34,889 nucleotides of DNA from Candidatus Evtepia faecigallinarum. Lineage in GTDB: Bacteria; Bacillota; Clostridia; Oscillospirales; Oscillospiraceae. Where the stretch lies: the NCBI GenBank assembly GCA_019115225.1, contig DXEA01000043.1, forward strand, positions 1 to 34,889. Reading direction: 5' to 3'. The notes under the pieces are model-generated. The model was not told where the DNA came from. It was given only the letters and a program-made list of their open reading frames with translations, and ran no database searches. Of the stretch, positions 5,695-12,730 are shown one piece after another (position 1 is the stretch's first letter; each line of letters starts with the position of its first letter). Both the position numbers and the translations under genes were made by a program.

Positions 5695-7353
5695 TCAGAC
5701 CTCCATGATGACAGGCAGGATCATGGGGTTGCGCTTGGTCTTTCGGTACAGGTAGCGGGACATTTCGCTCTTCATGGCCGACTTGATGGTGGCCCAGTCG
5801 GTGATGCCCCGGATCTGACAGGTCCCCAGGGCCTCCAGGGCCACGTCCCGCAGCTCTTCCATGAGGCTCTCGGACTCCTTGACGTACACAAAGCCCCGGG
5901 TGATGATGTCCGGGCCGGAGACCAGCTCGCCGCTCTCCCCGGACAGGGAGACCACCACCACAATCATGCCGTCCTGGGCCAGATGCCGCCGGTCCCGCAG
6001 GACTACGCTGCCCACGTCGCCCACGCCGTAACCGTCCACAAAGACCCGGCCCGAGGGCACGTTCCCGCCCAGCTGGGCGGAGTTGTGGGTCAACTCGATG
6101 ATCTGGCCCACGTCGGCGATGATGATGTTGTTGGCGGGGGTGCCCATCTCCTGGGCCACCTTGGCATGGGTCTGCAGGTGGCGCTGCTCCCCGTGGACGG
6201 GGATAAAGAACTTGGGCCGGACCAGGGCATGGATGATTTTCAATTCGTCCTGGCAGGCGTGGCCGGAGACGTGGAGGGCGCCGGCGTTCTCGCTGACCAC
6301 CTCGGCCTTTTTCCGATACAGTTCGTTGATGATGTTGTTCACGGCGTTCTCGTTGCCGGGGATGGCCGAGGCGGAGATGATGACCCGGTCCCCGGCCTGG
6401 ATGTCCACCTGCTTGTGGGTGGAGAAGGCGATGCGGAAGAGGGCGGACATGGCCTCCCCCTGGCTGCCGGTGGTGATGATGCACACCTTGTCCCGGGGCA
6501 GGGATTTGATGTGGTTGATGTCCACAAAGATCCCCTGGGGGATGTCGGTGTAGCCCAGCTCCGTGGCCACCCGCATGGAGTTTTCCATGCTGCGGCCGGT
6601 GATGGCCACCTTTCGGCCATACCGGGCCGCCACGTTGACAATCTGCTGGATGCGGTCCACGTTGGAGGCGAAGGTGGTGACGATGATGCGCTCCTTGCAT
6701 CCCTTGAAGAGCTCGTCAAAGCTGGCCCCCACTGCCCGCTCCGACCGGGTGTGGCCGGGACGCTCCACGTTGGTGGAGTCGGCCAGCATGGCCAGGACCC
6801 CCTCCTTGCCCAGTTGTCCCAGGCGGGTCAGGTCCATGATCTTGCCCTTGATGGGGGTGGGGTCGATCTTGAAGTCGCCGGTGTGAACCACCACCCCCAC
6901 CGGGCAGCGGATGGCAAAGCTCACCGCGTCGGCGATGGAGTGGTTGGCGTGGATGAACTCCACGGAGAACTTCCCGGCACGGATGACATCACCGGCCTCG
7001 CAGGTGACCAGTTTGGTGCTGTCGAGCAGCTTGTGCTCCTCCAGCTTCAGGCCCACCAGGCCCAAGGTCATCCGGGTGGCATAGATGGGCGCCTGGAAGG
7101 ACCGCAGCACATAGGGCAGCGCCCCGATGTGGTCCTCGTGCCCGTGGGTGAGAAAGATGCCCCGGATCTTGTCCTTGTGCTTGATGAGGTAGCTCACGTC
7201 GGGGATGACCACGTCCACGCCGTACATGTCGTCGTCGGGAAAGCCCATGCCCACGTCCACGATGATGATGTCGTTGCCGTACTCGTAGACGGTGAGGTTC
7301 TTGCCGATCTCATTGAGTCCGCCCAAGGGAATGATTTTCAGTTTTTCTGCCAT
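5695..7353 (-). CDS. rnj: Ribonuclease J
   Basis: The 552-residue protein is a metallo-beta-lactamase/beta-CASP ribonuclease, cytoplasmic and central to mRNA decay and rRNA maturation in Firmicutes, with 5'-exonuclease and endonuclease activity. The zinc motif HGHEDHIG (residues 70-77, HxHxDH) is intact. It opens with LKIIPLGGLNEIGKNLTVYE, typical for the family, and the length matches the usual 550-560. The beta-CASP and C-terminal regions are complete (ITGRSMENSMR, TTGSQGEAMSALFRIA, ALHVSGHACQDELK). The start at 7353 is preceded by AAAAAGGAGTTATT; longer upstream frames lack a ribosome site. It is a single gene with a terminator at 5637-5668. Confidence 0.96.
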   Translation of the reverse strand: MAEKLKIIPLGGLNEIGKNLTVYEYGNDIIIVDVGMGFPDDDMYGVDVVIPDVSYLIKHKDKIRGIFLTHGHEDHIGALPYVLRSFQAPIYATRMTLGLVGLKLEEHKLLDSTKLVTCEAGDVIRAGKFSVEFIHANHSIADAVSFAIRCPVGVVVHTGDFKIDPTPIKGKIMDLTRLGQLGKEGVLAMLADSTNVERPGHTRSERAVGASFDELFKGCKERIIVTTFASNVDRIQQIVNVAARYGRKVAITGRSMENSMRVATELGYTDIPQGIFVDINHIKSLPRDKVCIITTGSQGEAMSALFRIAFSTHKQVDIQAGDRVIISASAIPGNENAVNNIINELYRKKAEVVSENAGALHVSGHACQDELKIIHALVRPKFFIPVHGEQRHLQTHAKVAQEMGTPANNIIIADVGQIIELTHNSAQLGGNVPSGRVFVDGYGVGDVGSVVLRDRRHLAQDGMIVVVVSLSGESGELVSGPDIITRGFVYVKESESLMEELRDVALEALGTCQIRGITDWATIKSAMKSEMSRYLYRKTKRNPMILPVIMEV

Positions 7354-7710
7354 AATAACTCCTTTTTCCAAAATTCCGCCGGCCCCAAAAACGGGGACAC
7401 AAAAGAAAGGCACTCCCCCGGCCACACCCGTCCGCCCTGTCCCGCGAAGGGTGAGGTCTGGCTGCCTTGGGTCCCACTGCACCATGGTGGTCCGCGCGGT
7501 GGTTGTTATCCAATGCCGCAAAGCGGCGGTTTCACAAAGTAAAAAAACAAGCTGTCAAAAAAGCCGTGCCCAGCAGGTTTTCATTCATCCCTGATAGTAT
7601 AGCACCATTTGGGGAAAAAGTATACCTATTTTTCGGGCCCCCTGGGAATTCCTCCGGGAATGTGGTAATCTAAAAAGAAAAGCCCCCTGCCGGGGGGACA
7701 GGAGGCAGCG
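7354..7710. other. Divergent intergenic region between rnj and the ArsC-like gene
   Basis: 357 bases with no convincing gene. On the minus strand TATACT (complement of 7596-7601) could be the -10 of an rnj promoter, but no good -35 lies 16-18 bases upstream. A short hairpin (CCCCC 7683-7687 with GGGGG 7692-7696) lies just before the AGGAGG of the ArsC-like gene; read on the minus strand it is followed by CTTTTCTTTTTAG and would end antisense transcription. The GC-rich part 7380-7500 shows nothing I can name. The roughly 240-nt rnj leader is long, which fits the known autoregulation of RNase genes, but no specific structure is evident. Confidence 0.4.
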
Positions 7711-8043
7711 ATGAACATTCAGATTTTTGGAAAATCCAAATCCTTTGACACCAAGAAGGCCGAGCGCTACTTCAAGGAGCGCCGGATCAAGTACCAATAC
7801 ATCGACCTGGGCAAGTATGGCATCAGCAAGGGGGAGCTGACCAGTGTGCTGCGGGCGGTGAAACTGGACGACCTCATCGACCCCAAACACCCGGATGCCG
7901 CCCTGCTGACCTATCTGGCCTATGACCAGGACAAGCTGGAAAAGGTATTGGAGAACCCCACCCTCCTCCAGGCCCCCATCGTCCGCAACGGCAAGCAGGC
8001 CACCGTGGGCTATCAGCCTGACGTGTGGCAGGGCTGGGCCTGA
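7711..8043 (+). CDS. ArsC/Spx-family thioredoxin-fold protein lacking redox cysteines
   Basis: The 110-residue protein has the ArsC/Spx pattern: MNIQIFGKSKSFDTKKAERYF at the N terminus, a YIDL strand, a helical insertion, and the late TLLQAPIVRNGKQATVGY segment, where IVRNG is the family hallmark. Where arsenate reductases have C-x-x-C or CxTC, this protein has KSKSFDTKK, with no cysteine there or elsewhere. Arsenate or disulfide reduction by the usual mechanism is therefore unlikely. It may be a binding protein like Spx, which contacts RNA polymerase, but the Spx CxxC switch is missing too. A strong ribosome site (GACAGGAGGCAGCG) supports the start. It is followed by the SOS-type promoter of the WYL gene. 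Confidence 0.85.
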   Translation: MNIQIFGKSKSFDTKKAERYFKERRIKYQYIDLGKYGISKGELTSVLRAVKLDDLIDPKHPDAALLTYLAYDQDKLEKVLENPTLLQAPIVRNGKQATVGYQPDVWQGWA

Positions 8044-8077
8044 GAGACTTTTTTGGGACAGGCGTCCCAGCCCCCTC

Positions 8078-8106
8078 TTGCTTTTCTCGAACAGACGTTC
8101 TATAAT
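8078..8106 (+). promoter_or_regulatory. Sigma-70-type promoter of the WYL regulator
   Basis: TTGCTT (8078-8083), a 17-base spacer and a perfect TATAAT (8101-8106) lie 30 bases upstream of the ATG at 8136. The spacer carries the LexA-like operator described separately. Confidence 0.75.
8088..8101 (+). promoter_or_regulatory. LexA/DinR-type SOS box inside the WYL promoter
   Basis: CGAACAGACGTTCT matches the Bacillus DinR/LexA consensus CGAACRNRYGTTYG at 13 of 14 positions and has the perfect GAAC-N4-GTTC core. It fills the spacer up to the -10 box, the classic position for repression by LexA. Binding is inferred; no lexA gene is in the window. Confidence 0.6.
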
Positions 8107-8135
8107 CGGATCATCAAAGAGGAGGAGGGAACGCC

Positions 8136-9131
8136 ATGGGAAAACATTCCGACCAACGAGACCGCACCCTGTGCCTGGCTCGTATTCTATATGAACAGAC
8201 CGACGAAAAGCATCCCCTGACCACCAACCGCCTGCTCCGCATGCTGGAGGAGGTGGGCCTGAGCGCCGAGCGCAAGAGCATTTATCGGGACATGGCCGCC
8301 ATGAGCAAGTGGGGCCTGCCGGTGGGCTATCTGCCGGGAAAGCGGGGGGGCTGGTATCTGGCCCTGCGGCCCCTGGGGCAGGAGGCCCTGCAGACGGTCA
8401 TCGACGCGGTAGGGGTCTATCCCTGGGTGAGCCAGGAGCAGCGGGGACAGGTGCTGGACCAGCTGGCCCGGCTCTCCCCCCGCCACCAGCGGCACCAGAT
8501 GCGCCGGCCGGTGGTCCTGCCGCCCCAGGGGGGCCAGGACCCGGCGGTGGTGCGGCAGGCCCTGGACCGGGTCCACGGGGCCCTGCAGGAGGGCCGGGCG
8601 TTGAGCTTCTACGCCCTGGAGTACCAGCTGGGCAAAGGGTGGCAGACGGGAGACCTGCTCATGGTGGTCACCCCCAAGGGCCTGCTGTGGTACCAGGGCC
8701 ACTACCACCTGCTGGGCTGGGACCACCGGGCGGGGGCCTTGGGCCTGTATCGGCTGGACCACATGGCCCAGCCCAAGGTTACCGGCGTACCCGCCCAGGG
8801 CCCGGCGGCGGAGCCCAACCGCTTTCTGGCCGCCCCCTTTGGCATGGAGCCCCGGCGGCGGGAGCGGATCTGCCTGCGCTGCGCCCCGGCCCTGGCGGTG
8901 GATGTGCTGGACCAGCTGGGCCCCGGGGCCCAACTCCGGGCGGAGGAGGGCAGTTTTACGGTGACAGCGGAAGTCATCGTTGGCCCGGATTTTTGGGGCT
9001 GGCTGACGGCCCATGGGGACCAGGCGACGGTGGTCGGGCCGGCCTGGGCGGCGGCGCTGTGGAACGCCCGCTACCGGCCCCGGCTGGGACAGGCTGTGGG
9101 CAGCGGGCAGGAGGCGCGGCAGGTGATTTGA
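8136..9131 (+). CDS. WYL-domain transcriptional regulator
   Basis: The 331-residue protein has an N-terminal winged helix (about 8-78; LTTNRLLRMLEEVGLSAERKSIYRDM, then the GGWYLA wing). A WYL sensor domain follows, in which LLMVVTPKGLLWYQGHYHLLGWD carries the WY(Q) signature, and then a C-terminal WCX-like extension. WYL proteins bind nucleic acids or nucleotides and often control DNA-damage or phage-defence genes (PafBC, DriD, BrxR). The operator in its promoter suggests SOS control, which fits that theme. Start: ATG after AGAGGAGGAG. It forms a single-gene unit ending at the hairpin 9142-9173. Composition is very GC-rich. Confidence 0.9.
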   Translation: MGKHSDQRDRTLCLARILYEQTDEKHPLTTNRLLRMLEEVGLSAERKSIYRDMAAMSKWGLPVGYLPGKRGGWYLALRPLGQEALQTVIDAVGVYPWVSQEQRGQVLDQLARLSPRHQRHQMRRPVVLPPQGGQDPAVVRQALDRVHGALQEGRALSFYALEYQLGKGWQTGDLLMVVTPKGLLWYQGHYHLLGWDHRAGALGLYRLDHMAQPKVTGVPAQGPAAEPNRFLAAPFGMEPRRRERICLRCAPALAVDVLDQLGPGAQLRAEEGSFTVTAEVIVGPDFWGWLTAHGDQATVVGPAWAAALWNARYRPRLGQAVGSGQEARQVI

Positions 9132-9141
9132 ATAAAGACGG

Positions 9142-9173
9142 AGCCGCCCCCGAAATCGGGGGCGGCTTTTAAT
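9142..9173. terminator. Shared terminator between the WYL gene and S-layer gene A
   Basis: AGCCGCCCCCGA (9142-9153) pairs with 9156-9167, followed by TTTTAAT. On the minus strand the stem is followed by CCGTCTTTATT, so it can also end S-layer gene A, which stops 25 bases away. Confidence 0.85.
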
Positions 9174-9197
9174 ATGCGAAGTCAGAATTTGATAGAA

Positions 9198-12100
9198 TTA
9201 TGCCAGTGCAAAAGTAGAAGCAACTGCACCAGTACCAGTTACGGTGAAGGTGATAACAGTGCCATCGCCTTCCGTGCCGGTAATAGTCGCTACAGTTCCG
9301 CTCGTTGCAGCAACATTGGTAGTATCTCCAGTGATGATGCAAGTTGCGCCAGCAGAAGCGTTAGCGCCCGGAGTCATGGTTACCGTGCCGCCACCAGTCA
9401 CATCACCGTGAATGGTAACCTTATAGGTAACGGTCTCACCAGTGATAATCTGGGTCTTATCGGTAGTAACGGTGATGTACGCACCCTTTACCGGAGAAGC
9501 AGAAGTACCAGCAGTTACAGTAGCTGCGGTTACATTGAACGCCGCGCCAGCAGCACCACCGAACGCAGCGCCAGTGTTATCCAGGAGCTTGTTGTCTTCA
9601 TCAACAAAAATCGCCTTGATGACCTGAGTGCCATTATCCTTCTCGGAGATGATATAGGCATTCTGGAAATCGCTGCCGGAAACCTTCGTAAACGGCGTGA
9701 TGGTGTTGTAATCAGAGCCTTCCTTATCGGCAGTCTTAACACCGATAATCTGGGTGTTGGAGTCAACCTTGTAAACAGACTCGGTATCGCCAACAATCGT
9801 ACCAGACACGCTGTAAGTGCCAGCCGTGGTGATCACCAGGTTACGAGAGGTGTCGTACTCCTTCACCTTGACGGGGGAGAAGGTAAAGTTGCCACTGCTA
9901 GTCTTGACAACATCAGAATTTGCAACTGCGGCAGAGCTGATCGGATACTTCACAAAGTCGCCTTCCACAACAGATGTGGTGGAGCCGTCAATCACAACGG
10001 TTGCATCTCCAGAACCGGTCCAGACGGTCAGGTTGACAACATTGTTATCACCACTGTCCTTGGTGTAGACAACGTCAGTGACGTAGCCATAGCCAGTTGC
10101 GTCGCCTGCGCCGGTCGGGAACGCATCTTCAACAACCAGAGCAAATGCCTCGACCTTGTTGTCGTCTACTACATACTGCGCCTTGGTCTGATCCTTGGCA
10201 GTTACATTCGAAATGGTGTTTGCGGAAAATGCCTTCCACTTACCCGTGTCATCATTCTTCACAAATGCCACCGCATTGCTGGAGGCAACATAGGTGACAT
10301 AGGTGGTTTCAGGATCATCATATGCCTTGAAAACCTTGGTGTCCTTATCAAATGTATGAGTAGCAGAACCAGTGGCATCAGTCATCTCAGACACGCTGCT
10401 CATCTTGACCTCTGTGCCGTCCTTCAGCAGCTCGTACTTGACCATATCGTCTTCGGTAATGTCGCTTTCCTGCAGTACAGAGTCGGAGTTGATGATGAAG
10501 ACCTTCTCAGTGCCGTCAGCCAGCAGCAGCTTGACCTGATCGTTGATGCCATCATCCTTATCCAGAACGACTGCGTAATCAGTAGCGGCTTTGACAACCT
10601 TGCCAGCAACATAATAAGGACCATCCAGAACGATTTCAAATTCATCGCCTACGGTATAGGTCTGGGGACCGTAATCGGACAGCGTCTCCTTGTTGGTAGA
10701 AACGTCATACCAAGTGTCGCCAATCTGGATCTCGTTGTTGCCGCGAGTTGCGGTAACCTTACCGGAAACAGTAGACGCAGCTTTAATCTGGGTCTTGGTA
10801 GAACCGGCATAGAAATCGGCCATAGCTACCAGGGAACCGACTTCGATATTGCCATCGAATTCGACATCTTCCAGGTCGCGGGAGCCAATGCCTTCCAGCT
10901 GGATCTTGTCGCTGGTCTTGGAGAGCAGCTTGGTGTAGGTCCACTGCTCAACATAAGCACGGACGATTTCACCAGCGTCGTTGCAGACGAACTTGATAGT
11001 GTCCGCAGAATTAACGCGCAGGTTGGTGTTGATGTAAGTAGCGAACTCAGCGGCAGTAGCTTGGTCGCCACTACCAATAGTGGTATTCGTTACTGCTGCA
11101 TTGCCGCCATAGTTCGTGACAATTGCCTCATAAGTGGTATCATAGATGAACGCACCACTACTGTTTTTAACTGCCAGGTTGGCCACATCATACAGAGTAT
11201 CGTTAAACTTGATCTTGCCCTTGTTCAGGTTGTCAGTCCCGGCATCCTGCAGGTCGCCCTTGGTAATGTTGTAAACGGTGGTGTTGCCGGTCACAACAAC
11301 GCCATAAATTTCATCCTTGTCATCAGGCTGATACTTAGTGCCGCTGGTGCTGCTGTCCTTATAGAGGATACTGACTTCCTCGCCAATGTAGGACAGGGAC
11401 AGGTCGCTGGTAAAGGCAGCGGATACCGGTGCGGGATTGGTTGTGTTATTGTTGGTGCCAGACACACGAATCTGGCCATCCTTCAAACCGCTGAGGTTTT
11501 CAGAGGTGCCTTCAAAAGTACCAGTAAAGGTCTTAGCTTCGTACTTGTCCTCCAGCAGGGTGATTTTGTCGTTGGTGGTACCCACGACCTTGTCCTGCAC
11601 GGTGATCTGAGTGACCAGATTGCCGTTGGCATCGGTGACCAGGTTGGTCTTATACTCGACCTCATAGGCGTTCAGAGCGTTCCAGACCATCTGGGCTGCC
11701 TGATCGCGGGTCACAGCAGCGGAGGTGTCCAGGGTGGACAGGCCAGTATACAGGCCCTTCTGGGCAGCACGGACATTGACGTTGGTCTCCCAGGCATTGC
11801 CGGTGAAGCCCTCGTTGTCAGAGTTGTAGCCCAGAGCCACCAGCAGCATCTTAGCCAGCTGAGAGCCAGTCACGTTTCCATCGGGGGCAAAACGGCCACC
11901 GCCAACACCGGACACGATGCCCTGAGCAACACAGGACTCAATGTAGCCCTCAGCCCAGGCAGCGGAAGTACCGCGCACGTCGGTGAAGGTGGGGATTTCG
12001 TTGGTGCCCACGTTAGGCTCCTGCCCACCGTTCAGCGCCACGCAGATCATCTTGGTGATCTCGGACCGCTTAATGTTCCGTTCGGGGTGGAAAGAGCCAT

Positions 12101-12275
12101 CCTCATAACCGCCAATGATGTTCAGGGCAGAACACATATTGACGGCCTCGGTGTTCTCGATATCCGCTTGATCCGAGAACGCCGCCCCGGCGCCCAGGAC
12201 CATGACAGAGAGCATCACAGCCACACAGAGCACCAGGCTCAGAACCTTCTTCCGTGAGGAGGCGTTGGGGGGCAA
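9198..12275 (-). CDS. S-layer homology domain surface protein A
   Basis: The product, 1025 residues from the TTG, carries a signal peptide (SRKKVLSLVLC to GAGAA, cut near residue 32) and three SLH domains (about 35-85, 95-150, 155-210; motifs IIGGYEDGSFHPERNIKRSE, GGGRFAPDGNVTGSQLAKML and TRDQAAQMVWNAL). A long Thr/Val/Asp-rich beta region and an Ig-like C-terminal domain follow. SLH domains bind pyruvylated secondary cell-wall polymers, so the protein should be a wall-anchored S-layer or adhesin component. The start is uncertain: between the in-frame TGA (12321-12323) and the signal peptide there is no ATG or GTG, only CTG (12311, 12287) and this TTG, without a clear ribosome site. It is divergent from the transport operon and related to proteins B and C; after the SLH domains A is closer to C. 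Confidence 0.9.
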   Translation of the reverse strand: MPPNASSRKKVLSLVLCVAVMLSVMVLGAGAAFSDQADIENTEAVNMCSALNIIGGYEDGSFHPERNIKRSEITKMICVALNGGQEPNVGTNEIPTFTDVRGTSAAWAEGYIESCVAQGIVSGVGGGRFAPDGNVTGSQLAKMLLVALGYNSDNEGFTGNAWETNVNVRAAQKGLYTGLSTLDTSAAVTRDQAAQMVWNALNAYEVEYKTNLVTDANGNLVTQITVQDKVVGTTNDKITLLEDKYEAKTFTGTFEGTSENLSGLKDGQIRVSGTNNNTTNPAPVSAAFTSDLSLSYIGEEVSILYKDSSTSGTKYQPDDKDEIYGVVVTGNTTVYNITKGDLQDAGTDNLNKGKIKFNDTLYDVANLAVKNSSGAFIYDTTYEAIVTNYGGNAAVTNTTIGSGDQATAAEFATYINTNLRVNSADTIKFVCNDAGEIVRAYVEQWTYTKLLSKTSDKIQLEGIGSRDLEDVEFDGNIEVGSLVAMADFYAGSTKTQIKAASTVSGKVTATRGNNEIQIGDTWYDVSTNKETLSDYGPQTYTVGDEFEIVLDGPYYVAGKVVKAATDYAVVLDKDDGINDQVKLLLADGTEKVFIINSDSVLQESDITEDDMVKYELLKDGTEVKMSSVSEMTDATGSATHTFDKDTKVFKAYDDPETTYVTYVASSNAVAFVKNDDTGKWKAFSANTISNVTAKDQTKAQYVVDDNKVEAFALVVEDAFPTGAGDATGYGYVTDVVYTKDSGDNNVVNLTVWTGSGDATVVIDGSTTSVVEGDFVKYPISSAAVANSDVVKTSSGNFTFSPVKVKEYDTSRNLVITTAGTYSVSGTIVGDTESVYKVDSNTQIIGVKTADKEGSDYNTITPFTKVSGSDFQNAYIISEKDNGTQVIKAIFVDEDNKLLDNTGAAFGGAAGAAFNVTAATVTAGTSASPVKGAYITVTTDKTQIITGETVTYKVTIHGDVTGGGTVTMTPGANASAGATCIITGDTTNVAATSGTVATITGTEGDGTVITFTVTGTGAVASTFALA

Positions 12276-12309
12276 AGGGTTTTGCAGATTTTTCCCACGG
12301 GTTTCCCAC
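12198..12309 (-). repeat. 112-bp leader/signal-peptide block of S-layer gene A, identical and inverted to that of gene B
   Basis: Read on the minus strand, 12309-12198 is identical base for base to 24136-24247. It starts GTGGGAAACCCGTGGG, about 34 bases before the TTG start, and ends in the signal peptide. After one mismatch 28 further bases match, then synonymous differences appear. Upstream of it the two genes share nothing visible. Confidence 0.85.
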
Positions 12310-12521
12310 AGTTTCCCCCCTCACTCACGGCAACCCCGATTCCCTGCCACGCAGCAAAAATCCCGCCGCACCTCGGCCTCCCCCTCTGCGGCATTGTCCC
12401 CCCGAGACATACAAGGCCCTGGAAACGGCTCCGGCGGCGGGGAGGGAAGGCCCGGCAAAGATCCTCCGGCGGAGGGGATTGAATTTTGTGGAAAACGACA
12501 AGGGACTGCGGGACGTTTTTG
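12310..12521. other. Intergenic region between S-layer gene A and the transport operon promoter
   Basis: About 210 bases with no supportable gene. It should contain the minus-strand promoter of S-layer gene A, but I found no pair of good -35 and -10 boxes. It contains GC-rich inverted patches (around 12430-12475) that could fold, with no T-run. Confidence 0.4.
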
Positions 12522-12550
12522 TTGACTTTTGCGCTTTAGTGTGGTAACAT
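12522..12550 (+). promoter_or_regulatory. Promoter of the peptide transport/hydantoinase operon
   Basis: TTGACT (12522-12527), a 17-base spacer and TAACAT (12545-12550). Transcription would start near 12557, leaving a leader of about 170 nt before the first ATG at 12731. Confidence 0.7.
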
Positions 12551-12605
12551 GGCTTTGTCGAGGATGGGTCTCGTTGGCACGACAGTGCTGCATAAGATTT
12601 TGGCA

Positions 12606-12637
12606 AAGGCGCTGATCTGAGAGATCGGTGCCTTTTT
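12606..12637 (+). promoter_or_regulatory. Attenuator-like hairpin in the operon leader
   Basis: Bases 12606-12618 pair with 12622-12634 (13 bp, two G-U pairs, 3-nt loop) and run into TTTTT. It looks like an intrinsic terminator, but it lies between the operon promoter and its first gene, about 50-80 nt into the transcript. The 50 bases in front could form competing pairs (GTCGAGG, GTCTCG and CACGAC). I see no T-box, SAM, glycine or other riboswitch core. It could instead end a short RNA. Confidence 0.5.
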
Positions 12638-12730
12638 CCGTATTTCCCCGCGCCGGCCGAAAGGGCCCCGCCTCGGTTCCAGAATCCTTTGCCCGCGCAA
12701 AACAAATTTTAGAGACAAGGAGAGACCACA

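Noticed and set aside
2231-6700. Very long open frame on the minus strand (nearly 1,500 codons) across rep, the FtsK-like gene, the recombinase and rnj
   Set aside because: It is antisense to four well-supported genes, has low-complexity His/Gln/Gly-rich composition and arises from high GC at third positions.
9174-12257. Plus-strand open frame of about 1,030 codons opposite S-layer gene A
   Set aside because: Ser/Gly/Asn/Val-rich shadow of the SLH gene; the minus strand carries clear SLH domains and a signal peptide.
12551-12730. T-box or other known riboswitch in the operon leader
   Set aside because: No T-box core (AGGGTGG) or recognisable ligand-binding core is visible, so only an attenuator-like hairpin is claimed.
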